23,978 nt of DNA from Candidatus Levybacteria bacterium RIFCSPLOWO2_12_FULL_37_14 (GTDB lineage Bacteria > Patescibacteriota > Microgenomatia > Levybacterales > UBA12049): contig MFPH01000032.1 of NCBI GenBank assembly GCA_001782645.1, forward strand, positions 1 to 23,978, given 5' to 3'. Shown here in pieces: positions 1 to 7,655 of the stretch. The notes beneath the pieces were generated by a model. That model worked only from the letters and a program-made list of their open reading frames with translations. It made no database searches and was not told the origin of the DNA. Every line of letters begins with the position of its first letter. Position 1 is the first letter of the stretch. The translations under genes and the position numbers were made by a program.

Positions 1-47
1 TAAAAAATTTAAATTACAAACTTGGCCGCGCCGCTTGGTTTAGATAA
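1..47 (+). CDS. Possible 3' end of an upstream gene (truncated)
   Basis: The reading frame beginning at base 3 is open to a TAA at 45-47 and would end a protein in ...KLGRAAWFR. The stop lies 3 nt before the next start codon, the same tight spacing seen throughout this operon, so it may be the tail of another polysaccharide gene. Only about 14 codons are visible, and a second frame (bases 2-43) is also open, so neither product nor frame can be fixed. Confidence 0.35.
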   Translation, partial: KNLNYKLGRAAWFR

Positions 48-50
48 TCA

Positions 51-932
51 ATGATTAAACTTTCCATAGTCGCTTTATCCTACAATACAAAAGATTTAAC
101 TCTAGCGTGTCTTAAGTCAGTTGTTTCTCAATACAAGCAGAAATTAGAGAAGAAAGAGTTTGAAGTAATTGTTGTAGATAATAATTCATCAGATAATTCG
201 GTTGCGGAAATTTCAAATCTTAAGTCTCAAGTTTCAAATCTAATTATAATTCAAAATAAAGAAAATCTTGGTTTTGGAAAAGGCTGCAATCTTGGTGCAA
301 AGTCTGCAAAAGGAAAATATGTTCTTTTTCTCAATTCGGATACCCAAGTTTTCGATAAGGGCTTTTTGTCTATGATTGATTTTCTGGATAAAAATTCCAA
401 CGTTGCTGTCTTGGGAGGAAAACTTGAGAATAACGATGGGTCTATCCAGCGGTCCTGCGGAAAATTCTATAATCTTTTTAATCTCTTAATTATGTTGTTG
501 GGGTTGGAGAGATTCGGTTTTTTAAGATCAAGTCCCAATAAGATTCAAAAAGTGGATTGGGTTAGCGGTGCCTGCATGATGGTAAGAGCCGATATTTTTG
601 AAAAATTGACCGGATTTGACGAAAAGCTTTTTATGTACATGGAAGACATGGAGATATGTTTCAGGGCAAATAAATTAGGCTTTGTAACGTATTTTTACCC
701 AAATGTTAAATTAAAACATAAATCCCTTGGAAGCAGCAATCGGACATTTGCTATAATTAATATTTATAAAGGTATTTTGTATTTTTATTCAAAACACAAA
801 ACCCATTTGGAATATTTGGTTGCAAAATTATTTTTAATTACAAAAGCAGGAATTTTAATTCTGGTAGGATTATTAACATTTAATTCGGAGTTAAGGGGTA
901 GATATCAAAAGGCAATATCCGAAAACTTATGA
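51..932 (+). CDS. GT2 family glycosyltransferase (rhamnosyltransferase/WbbL-like)
   Basis: A 293-residue GT-A-fold enzyme expected to transfer a sugar from a nucleotide donor to a lipid-linked glycan at the inner membrane face. It begins with the GT2 signature SIVALSYNTKDLT, followed by the nucleotide-binding EVIVVDNNSSDNS, NLGFGKGCN, the metal-site-like NSDT (N95-T98) and the acceptor/catalytic MEDMEICF (E198-D199). A hydrophobic segment near residues 255-282 suggests membrane association. No Shine-Dalgarno sequence precedes the ATG. Its TGA overlaps the ATG of the next gene (ATGA), so the two are probably translationally coupled. Codons 54-65 are built from a 7-bp repeat (211-245), lengthening the loop before NLGFG by about three residues relative to the second GT2 gene at 6765. 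The sugar specificity cannot be read from sequence; rhamnose is the usual annotation for this subgroup. Confidence 0.88.
   Translation: MIKLSIVALSYNTKDLTLACLKSVVSQYKQKLEKKEFEVIVVDNNSSDNSVAEISNLKSQVSNLIIIQNKENLGFGKGCNLGAKSAKGKYVLFLNSDTQVFDKGFLSMIDFLDKNSNVAVLGGKLENNDGSIQRSCGKFYNLFNLLIMLLGLERFGFLRSSPNKIQKVDWVSGACMMVRADIFEKLTGFDEKLFMYMEDMEICFRANKLGFVTYFYPNVKLKHKSLGSSNRTFAIINIYKGILYFYSKHKTHLEYLVAKLFLITKAGILILVGLLTFNSELRGRYQKAISENL
211..245 (+). repeat. Heptamer tandem repeat in GT2 gene
   Basis: Five consecutive 7-mers are in register: tttcaaa, tcttaag, tctcaag, tttcaaa, tctaatt. The first and fourth are identical. The array encodes ISNLKSQVSNL in a surface loop of the GT-A fold. Confidence 0.65.
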
Positions 933-3900
933 AATTCTTAAAATGGATTTGGAATAATTTTTTGTTTGTTTTTACAATTTTTCTTCTTGCATTTATTCCT
1001 CTTTATCCCAAAATTCCAATTATAGATATAAAAAATACATGGGTATATATTCGGGCGGAAGACTTCGCTGTCACACTCATTATTCTTGTTTGGATTATTT
1101 TACTCTTGCTTAAAAAAGCTACATTAAAAACTCCATTGACGATTCCGATAATGTTTTTTTGGATTATTGGAGGTTTGGCAACACTCCATGGGGTTTTGGT
1201 GCTTTTCCCTTCACTTGCCGATGTTTTTCCCAATGTGGCATTTTTAAGTTTTTTCAGAAGGATAGAATATATGTCTTTATTTTTCATTGCTTATGCAAGT
1301 ATCAAAAACAAAAAATTTATATCCCATGTTGCAGTCACACTAATGATCATTCTCCTTTTAATTGTAGGATATGGTTTTGGTCAGAAGTTTTTGGGATTTC
1401 CTGCGTATTTAACAATGAACGAAGAGTTTGCCAAAGGAGCTCCCATACAGCTTTCCCAATTGTCCAGAATTCCGTCCACCTTCGCAGGTCATTACGATCT
1501 TGCGGCATATTTAGTTTTGGTAATTCCCATTCTGGTCAGTTTAGCTTTCGGATTTAGGAACATAATTTTTAAATTTTCATTGTTGATTACGGCTTCTTTG
1601 GGTTTTGTTCTTCTTTTTATGACAGTGTCCAGAGTTTCTTTTTTCGTTCTTTTATTTTCTTTACTTATACTATTGATTCTTCAGAAGAAAAAAATAATTA
1701 TTATTTCTCTTCTTGTTTTGACTTTTGTACTTTTAATTTTTTCCCCAACTCTTCTGCAGAGATTTAATAGTACTATCTCAGAAGTTAACGTCTTAGTTAA
1801 TGCAAAAACAGGCGGCGCAATCGGGCAAGTTAAGGAAGTGCCTGCAGCATATTTTAAAGAAAAGATTGTTGAGAATTTGACCGCAACCGGTTCGGCAGCA
1901 GTGCCTTTTCAATTAATTCCTCCAATAGCATCATTGGTTATAGAAGCAAATAGCTCAACAGGGGAGAATTTGCCGCAGGGGACAAGCTATGTGAATCTTC
2001 CCTTGTCGCCGATTATTAAGAAAGTAGACATGTATTTTTCTCAAAAATTAACCAATAAAGCTGGAATTAAATCCGAAGAGATAAGTATTTTTTATGGTGA
2101 TTATTTGATAAAAAAAGCAAAAGCGTACGACCTTTCTTTTACTACAAGGTTTCAGGGTGAATGGCCGAAGACATTTGAGGCATTCAAGCGAAATATTTTT
2201 CTAGGAAGCGGCTACGGTTCGGTTAGCCTTGCTGTTGACAATAACTATCTGCGCATTCTAGGCGAGTCGGGATTATTTGGATTAATTAGTTTTATTTCGA
2301 TTTTTATTATTGCCGTAATATACATAAAGAAACTTTTACCAAAAGTGGATTCGGGTATTACCAGAAGTTTTATTTTCGGTTTTATTGCGGGAAGTTTCGG
2401 GTTGGCATTAAATGCTTTTTTGATTGATGTTTTTGAAGCATCCAAAATTGCCTTTTCGTATTGGCTTTTAATGGGCGTAGTGATTGGGTCTTTACATTTA
2501 TATAAAAAAGAGGAAATCAATTTTCTTAAAGAATTTAAGAATGCATTAATTTCTCCTCTTGCAATTATTATTTATATTTTTATCACTGTCTTGGCATTTT
2601 TCTTTCCTATTTACGCAAACTATTTTACCGGAGATGATTTTACCTGGTTTAGGTGGATTCAGGACTGTTGCAATAATGTTGCTAATTATTTTACGCAGGC
2701 TAATGGATTTTTCTATCGTCCGGGAACGAAAATTTATTTTTCCTTGATGTATTCGGCGTTTTGGCTCAATCAAACGATATATCATTTAGTTTCAATTTTT
2801 CTCCATTTTGCTGTAAGCGCACTTTTATTCTTGATCTTAAGAAAGATATTGAAAGATTATTTCCTGTCAATTGTATGTGTATTTTTATTTATTATCTTAA
2901 GCGGTCATCATGAGGATATATTTTGGATTTCCTCAACGGGTTTTCTTTTTAATGCGTTTTTTGCCTTAGCCGGCTTATTGTTTTTTATTCTTTATAAAGA
3001 GAAAAAGAAAATAATTTATTTTATTATTTCTTTAGCTTCTATTGTTTTTAGCTTATTATTTCATGAGCTTGGAGTTGTAGTTCCTTTATTGATAATCCTT
3101 TACGACTTTATTTTTGGAGAAAAATTAAATGTAAATAAATTATCAAAAAAAGCTTCATACTTAATTCTTTTAAGCCCAATCCTGCCATATTTGATTTTGC
3201 GTTTTCTAGCTCAGAGCCATTGGTTTAACGGAGATTATAGCTACAACCTATTCAAGCTTCCCTACAACGTTCTTGGCAATACCATTGGATATCTATTCCT
3301 TGATCTTTTAGGTCCTCAATCTTTATTTGTCTATGAGGGCTTAAGGAGCTTTTCGAGAAACCATATGTTAATTGCTGTACCACTTTCTTTTGCGCTGATT
3401 TTTGGTTTTATTATTGCCGGTAAAATAATTTTGAGAAAAATGGATGAAAAAGATCGAAAGACTGTTTTTTTTGGATTTTCGTTTTTCATGATTGCTTTGT
3501 TGCCATTTTTAGGGCTTGGAAATATCACATCTCGTTATAGTTATTTATCATCAGTTGGATTTGTAATTCTTTTTGCATTAATGCTCAAAAAAACATATGT
3601 TTATTTGGTAAGCATTAGTGACAGATATATCGGTACGGCAAGCATTATTATAATAACGATTGTTTATCTTGCGGTTCAGCTATTTGGATTACAGAAAATT
3701 CATAGAGATTGGAAATCCGCAGGCGATATGTCTAAGAAATTTCTTATTTCAGTTGAACAATACTCTAAAGACTTTTGGATAAGGGATAGCTTACAATTTT
3801 ATTTTGTAGGTCAGCCGATAAGGAATGGAGAGGCATGGGTATGGCCGGTAGGATTGAAAGACGCATTATGGTTTACATTCAAAAACCCAAATCTTGCGGT

Positions 3901-4048
3901 TTATACAGTTTCAGATATTAATTCCGCTCTTGATCAGGCGAAAGGCGTAGCAAGCAGTCATGTGTTTAGATTTGATCAGGAGGGGAATGTGGATGAAGTT
4001 GTTAGGGCAAGAAATGGGCAGATAGAACTCCTTAATCCGCGAAGATAA
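929..4048 (+). CDS. Fused O-antigen ligase/polymerase-like and GT-C-like membrane protein
   Basis: A 1039-residue polytopic membrane protein. Residues 1 to about 530 look like an O-antigen ligase/polymerase (Wzy_C/WaaL class): roughly 8 N-terminal membrane segments, a large extracytoplasmic loop (about 276-430), then the hallmark block with GSGYGSV, DNNYLRILGESGLFG and further membrane helices. Residues from about 545 onward begin a second multi-spanning unit with an acidic first loop (GDDFTWF) and the FYRPGTK...YHLVSIFLHF pattern typical of TMTC/PMT-type GT-C transferases. It ends in a roughly 100-residue soluble tail. Known ligases are about 400-450 residues, so this is about twice the family length. 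The likely role is polymerising or transferring lipid-linked glycan outside the membrane, with the second half adding sugar from a polyprenyl-phosphate donor. That combined role is inference; the single open frame is directly visible. Confidence 0.75.
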   Translation: MKFLKWIWNNFLFVFTIFLLAFIPLYPKIPIIDIKNTWVYIRAEDFAVTLIILVWIILLLLKKATLKTPLTIPIMFFWIIGGLATLHGVLVLFPSLADVFPNVAFLSFFRRIEYMSLFFIAYASIKNKKFISHVAVTLMIILLLIVGYGFGQKFLGFPAYLTMNEEFAKGAPIQLSQLSRIPSTFAGHYDLAAYLVLVIPILVSLAFGFRNIIFKFSLLITASLGFVLLFMTVSRVSFFVLLFSLLILLILQKKKIIIISLLVLTFVLLIFSPTLLQRFNSTISEVNVLVNAKTGGAIGQVKEVPAAYFKEKIVENLTATGSAAVPFQLIPPIASLVIEANSSTGENLPQGTSYVNLPLSPIIKKVDMYFSQKLTNKAGIKSEEISIFYGDYLIKKAKAYDLSFTTRFQGEWPKTFEAFKRNIFLGSGYGSVSLAVDNNYLRILGESGLFGLISFISIFIIAVIYIKKLLPKVDSGITRSFIFGFIAGSFGLALNAFLIDVFEASKIAFSYWLLMGVVIGSLHLYKKEEINFLKEFKNALISPLAIIIYIFITVLAFFFPIYANYFTGDDFTWFRWIQDCCNNVANYFTQANGFFYRPGTKIYFSLMYSAFWLNQTIYHLVSIFLHFAVSALLFLILRKILKDYFLSIVCVFLFIILSGHHEDIFWISSTGFLFNAFFALAGLLFFILYKEKKKIIYFIISLASIVFSLLFHELGVVVPLLIILYDFIFGEKLNVNKLSKKASYLILLSPILPYLILRFLAQSHWFNGDYSYNLFKLPYNVLGNTIGYLFLDLLGPQSLFVYEGLRSFSRNHMLIAVPLSFALIFGFIIAGKIILRKMDEKDRKTVFFGFSFFMIALLPFLGLGNITSRYSYLSSVGFVILFALMLKKTYVYLVSISDRYIGTASIIIITIVYLAVQLFGLQKIHRDWKSAGDMSKKFLISVEQYSKDFWIRDSLQFYFVGQPIRNGEAWVWPVGLKDALWFTFKNPNLAVYTVSDINSALDQAKGVASSHVFRFDQEGNVDEVVRARNGQIELLNPRR

Positions 4049-4049
4049 G

Positions 4050-4078
4050 TTGGCAATGAGAATGGAATGCAGTACAAT
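4050..4078 (+). promoter_or_regulatory. Internal sigma70-type promoter before the GT39-like gene
   Basis: TTGGCA (4050-4055) and TACAAT (4073-4078) are separated by exactly 17 bp. The predicted start of transcription (about 4085) is only 5 nt before the GTG start at 4090, giving an almost leaderless mRNA. It lies in one of the few gaps of the operon. Confidence 0.6.
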
Positions 4079-4089
4079 AGCATTGAATA

Positions 4090-5565
4090 GTGAAAAAAAT
4101 TGAACTTTTTCTTTTATTAGTTATTCTTGTTGGGGCTTTTGTAGTTAGACTGTATCGCTTTGATTGGCCGGTTGCGGATATTCATTCATGGCGCCAGGCA
4201 GACACGTCAGCGGTTTCCAGAAATTTTGTAAAAAACGGGTTTGATTTGCTTCGTCCAAAATTCGAAGATCTTTCTTTCGCAGTTTCTTTGAAAGATAATC
4301 CACAGGGCTATAGATTTGTTGAGTTTCCGATCTATAATGCTGCTCAGGCAGGGCTGTTTGAGCTCTTTGGCAAATTTACTCTGGAGGAATGGGGGAGATT
4401 GATAACAATTTTTTCCTGCTTAGCATCAATTGTTTTTATTTACCTTTTGCTTGCAAAGCATGCAAGTGTTCGTATCGGATTAATAGCTTCATTTTTCTTT
4501 GCTTTCATTCCTTATAATATCTATTACGGCCGAACTATTCTTCCTGATCAGTCAATGGTTGCAGCTCTTCTTGGCGGAACCTACTTTTTTTCAAAATGGA
4601 TAGACCGACCCAAATTTTCAATTTTCAATTTTCAATTTTTAATCGCAGTAATTCTTATTGCAGTAGCTCTTCTGCTTAAGCCTTATGCTTTATTCTTTAT
4701 CTTACCCCTTGCTTATCTTGCGTGGCGCCAGTTTGGGCTCGGATTATTTAAGAAATGGCAATTATGGCTGTTTCTTATTCTGGCAGCGTTACCATTGGGG
4801 CTTTGGCGCATATGGATGAATCAAGAAGAATTTCTTCCGGGAATTGCACGTAATGACTGGCTGTTTAATGGCGATAAGATTAGATTTAAAGGAGCATTTT
4901 TCCAATGGCTTTTTGCTGAAAGAATATCCCGGATCATCTTGGGTTATTGGGGGTTGCCCTTTCTTGTGCTGGGAATACTTAGGAAAATAAATAAAAAGGA
5001 GAACTGGTTCTTTTTCTGCTTTATCATCTCTTCGTTAACCTATATGACTGTAATGGCAACCGGGAATGTTAAGCATGAGTATTACCAGATTTTGATTATG
5101 CCAACACTGGTTATATTTCTCGCTAAAGGTATAGATTTTATTTTTGAAAGAATAGAGATATTTAGCCGTTGGGTGTCTTATTTTACGGTAATTGTTGGAA
5201 TTGCTTTTATGCTGGCTTTCGGTTGGTACATTATTCGTGATTACTACAGCATTCAGCATCCAAACATTGTAATTGCGGGAAAAGTAATTGATGATTTGAT
5301 TCCTAAAGATGCGAAAATTGTTGCGCCATATGGCGGAGATACGACTTTCCTGTATTACACTAACAGGCAGGGTTGGCCGGTTTTTGATCGATCATTTAAG
5401 GATTTTAAGAAGGCAGGCGCATCTTATATCGTCTTTGCCGATCCAATTCCCTCAGAGCTTAATTTGGAAACGTTGTTTAAGCCGGTCATAATAACGTCTG
5501 CGTATGCGATATTTGATATGACAAAACCAACTGCTCAAGGTTTGATAGAGCAAACAAAAGATTAA
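4090..5565 (+). CDS. ArnT/GT39-like integral membrane glycosyltransferase
   Basis: A 491-residue GT-C superfamily protein that would use a polyprenyl-phosphate sugar as donor on the outer face of the membrane. The first membrane helix (about residues 5-20) is followed by the catalytic-loop pattern D30-x-HSWRQAD (32-38), including the acidic residue that GT-C enzymes use as base. About ten further hydrophobic segments follow, and a soluble C-terminal portion begins near residue 385. The start is GTG, chosen because it sits just downstream of a 17-bp-spaced promoter and gives the canonical short N-terminus before the first helix. The next gene begins 1 nt after the stop. A 7-bp repeat (attttca three times) lies within a hydrophobic segment. 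Acceptor and donor are unknown. Confidence 0.82.
   Translation: MKKIELFLLLVILVGAFVVRLYRFDWPVADIHSWRQADTSAVSRNFVKNGFDLLRPKFEDLSFAVSLKDNPQGYRFVEFPIYNAAQAGLFELFGKFTLEEWGRLITIFSCLASIVFIYLLLAKHASVRIGLIASFFFAFIPYNIYYGRTILPDQSMVAALLGGTYFFSKWIDRPKFSIFNFQFLIAVILIAVALLLKPYALFFILPLAYLAWRQFGLGLFKKWQLWLFLILAALPLGLWRIWMNQEEFLPGIARNDWLFNGDKIRFKGAFFQWLFAERISRIILGYWGLPFLVLGILRKINKKENWFFFCFIISSLTYMTVMATGNVKHEYYQILIMPTLVIFLAKGIDFIFERIEIFSRWVSYFTVIVGIAFMLAFGWYIIRDYYSIQHPNIVIAGKVIDDLIPKDAKIVAPYGGDTTFLYYTNRQGWPVFDRSFKDFKKAGASYIVFADPIPSELNLETLFKPVIITSAYAIFDMTKPTAQGLIEQTKD
4614..4634 (+). repeat. Heptamer tandem repeat in GT39-like gene
   Basis: Three perfect copies of attttca run head to tail, followed by a partial copy (attttt). 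They encode part of FSIFNFQFLI, which is hydrophobic and probably starts a membrane helix. Confidence 0.6.
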
Positions 5566-5566
5566 G

Positions 5567-6772
5567 ATGAACATTCTTCTGATATCATCATATCTGCCTT
5601 ATCCTCTTTTTTCCGGAGGACATATTCGTTTGCATAATTTAATAAGGGAATTAAGCCATAAACATAAGATAACCTTAGTTTGCGAAAAAAGAGACTATCA
5701 GGGAGAAGTTGAAATTTCAGAGCTTAAGAAGTTTTGTAAGAAAGTTGTTACGGTACCCCGTAGAAAACAATGGTCTTTGAAAAATATTCTAAAAACAGGA
5801 TTATCAGCTTTACCTTTTCTGGTAATCGGTCACACGAGTAGAGAAATGTATCGGGAAATTCAAAGAGAGCTTAACGAGAATCAATTTGACTTAATTCACG
5901 TAGAAACTTCTTATGTAATGCAAAATATTCCCGTAACGGAAATTCCCGTTATATTGGTAGAACATAATGTTGAGTATTTGGTCTATAAACGTTTTGCAGA
6001 TAAAGCTCCTTTATTATTAAGACCGTTTTTGTACGTTGACATTTTGAAGCTTAAATATTGGGAGGAGGCAATGTGGACGAAGACAACGAGATTGGTGGCA
6101 GTATCGGAAATTGAAAGAGAAATTATGAGTAAAATCAGAAAGGATGTTGTTATTGTTTCAAATGGAGCAGACATAACGAAGTTCAAAGTTCAAGGTTCAA
6201 AGTTCAAAATTAGTGGAGAAAAGAGGATTCTTTTTATTGGGGAATTTAAGTGGGTGCAAAATAGAGATGCAATCGAATGGATAATTAAAGAAATTTGGCC
6301 AAAACTTATGTCCGAATTCATTCCGTCGATGACAAATAGGGGTATTAAGTTATGGGTGGTTGGGAGGACTATTCCCGAGTCAATCAGGAAATTAACGAGC
6401 GATAAAAATATTATATTTGACGATCATGCTCCAAAAGAGACGGAGCTTATTTACCCCAAAGCAGATCTCTTACTTGCTCCAATTAGAATTGGGGGAGGAA
6501 CAAGTTTTAAAATCTTGGAGGCAATGGCGTCCGGCGTACCGGTTATTACGACTGCACTTGGTAATGCAATAGGCGCGAAAGAAGAATTGGAAATCGTTAT
6601 TGCAAAGAATACTGAAGATTTTGTTGTAAAAATTAAGAAAGTATTGGATGAGAAGGAATTTCATGAAACAATTTCCAGGAATGCAAGAAAGTTAATTGAA
6701 GAAAAATTCAATTGGACAAAAATTGCGAAAGACCTGAATTCTGTTTACGAGTCGGTAGTTCCCTATGCTTGA
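5567..6772 (+). CDS. GT-B fold glycosyltransferase (GT4 type)
   Basis: A 401-residue retaining glycosyltransferase with two Rossmann-like domains. The N-terminal acceptor domain opens with MNILLISSYLPYPLFSGG, the usual beta1 plus glycine loop, and has the QFDLIHVE and VEHNVEYL strands. The C-terminal nucleotide-sugar domain starts at KRILFIGEFKWVQN and carries the donor-binding GGGTSFKILEAMASGVPVITT. It starts 1 nt after the previous stop and overlaps the next gene by 8 bp. The linker between the domains is made of a 7-bp tandem repeat (6181-6208) coding for the KFKVQGSKFKI stretch. It acts at the cytoplasmic face on the growing lipid-linked glycan; the sugar is not predictable. Confidence 0.88.
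   Translation: MNILLISSYLPYPLFSGGHIRLHNLIRELSHKHKITLVCEKRDYQGEVEISELKKFCKKVVTVPRRKQWSLKNILKTGLSALPFLVIGHTSREMYREIQRELNENQFDLIHVETSYVMQNIPVTEIPVILVEHNVEYLVYKRFADKAPLLLRPFLYVDILKLKYWEEAMWTKTTRLVAVSEIEREIMSKIRKDVVIVSNGADITKFKVQGSKFKISGEKRILFIGEFKWVQNRDAIEWIIKEIWPKLMSEFIPSMTNRGIKLWVVGRTIPESIRKLTSDKNIIFDDHAPKETELIYPKADLLLAPIRIGGGTSFKILEAMASGVPVITTALGNAIGAKEELEIVIAKNTEDFVVKIKKVLDEKEFHETISRNARKLIEEKFNWTKIAKDLNSVYESVVPYA
6181..6208 (+). repeat. Heptamer tandem repeat at GT-B interdomain linker
   Basis: Four in-register copies of gttcaaR (gttcaaa, gttcaag, gttcaaa, gttcaaa), 28 bp. They code for the linker directly before RILFIGEF, the first strand of the C-terminal domain. Confidence 0.75.
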
Positions 6773-7652
6773 TCTTTCCATTGTCATTGTTAATTATAAC
6801 GCCAAAGAATTTTTAAAAAAATGCCTTATCTCTATTGTGAAAAATGCAAAGCATGTTTCATATGAAATAATTGTCATTGACAACAAATCTTCTGATGGCT
6901 CCACTGCGATGATTAAGGAAGAATTTCCTCAAGTCAAATTGACTGCAAACAAAGACAATGTGGGGTTTTCAAAGGCGAATAATCAAGGAGTTGGCAACTC
7001 GAAAGAAAGTAGATATATTTTATTTTTAAATCCGGACACAATTGTTCATGAAGGAGTATTTGGGAAGATGGTTAATTTCATGGACATACATAAAGATGCG
7101 GGAGCGGCAACGTGCAAATTAGTAATGTCAAACGGAAAGATTGATGATGCGTCGCATCGCGGATTTCCAACTCCATGGAACTCTCTTTGTCATTTTTCGG
7201 GATTGTCGAAAATATTCCCAAGGTCACGGATTTTCGCCGGATATAATCTTGGTTGGGAGAATTTTGAAAAAGTACATGAAATTGATGCATTGGCAGGAGC
7301 GTTTATGTTAGTTCGAAGAAGCGCGGGAGAACAAGCAAAATGGTGGGATGAAGATTATTTTTTTTACGGAGAAGACATAGATTTTTGCTATATGCTCAAG
7401 CAAAAAGGATGGAAAATTTATTATGTTCCAACAGTTGCCATAACTCACTACAAGGGTGTAAGCGGTGGAATAAAATCTGTTTCCAAAGAAATTACCACTG
7501 CAAGTGAGGAGACAAAAAAAAGAGCAACCAAGTGGAGATTTAATGCCATGAGAATTTTTTACAGAAAGCACTATAAGCAGAAAAACTCTTGGATTGTAAA
7601 TATTTTGGTAAATATTGGAATTTCAATTAGAGAGAAAATTGCAGGAATATAA
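6765..7652 (+). CDS. GT2 family glycosyltransferase (rhamnosyltransferase/WbbL-like)
   Basis: A 295-residue GT-A-fold enzyme paralogous to the first gene. Motifs in order: LSIVIVNYNAKEFLKKC, IIVIDNKSSDGST, NVGFSKANNQG, the metal-site NPDT (N89-T92), LAGAFMLVRR and the acceptor-side YGEDIDFCY (E203-D204), then HYKGVSGG. The ATG lies inside the last codons of the preceding GT4 gene (8-bp overlap), and the next gene starts 3 nt after its stop. It has no heptamer array, which makes it a useful unmodified comparison for the GT2 gene at 51. The probable role is adding one sugar, often rhamnose in this subgroup, during repeat-unit assembly. Confidence 0.9.
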   Translation: MLDLSIVIVNYNAKEFLKKCLISIVKNAKHVSYEIIVIDNKSSDGSTAMIKEEFPQVKLTANKDNVGFSKANNQGVGNSKESRYILFLNPDTIVHEGVFGKMVNFMDIHKDAGAATCKLVMSNGKIDDASHRGFPTPWNSLCHFSGLSKIFPRSRIFAGYNLGWENFEKVHEIDALAGAFMLVRRSAGEQAKWWDEDYFFYGEDIDFCYMLKQKGWKIYYVPTVAITHYKGVSGGIKSVSKEITTASEETKKRATKWRFNAMRIFYRKHYKQKNSWIVNILVNIGISIREKIAGI

Positions 7653-7655
7653 TTT

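Noticed and set aside
7648..7653. Perfect TATAAT just before the GT4 gene at 7656
   Set aside because: It is only 2 nt from the ATG, so transcription would start inside the coding sequence, and no -35 is evident. A Shine-Dalgarno AGGA explains the start better.
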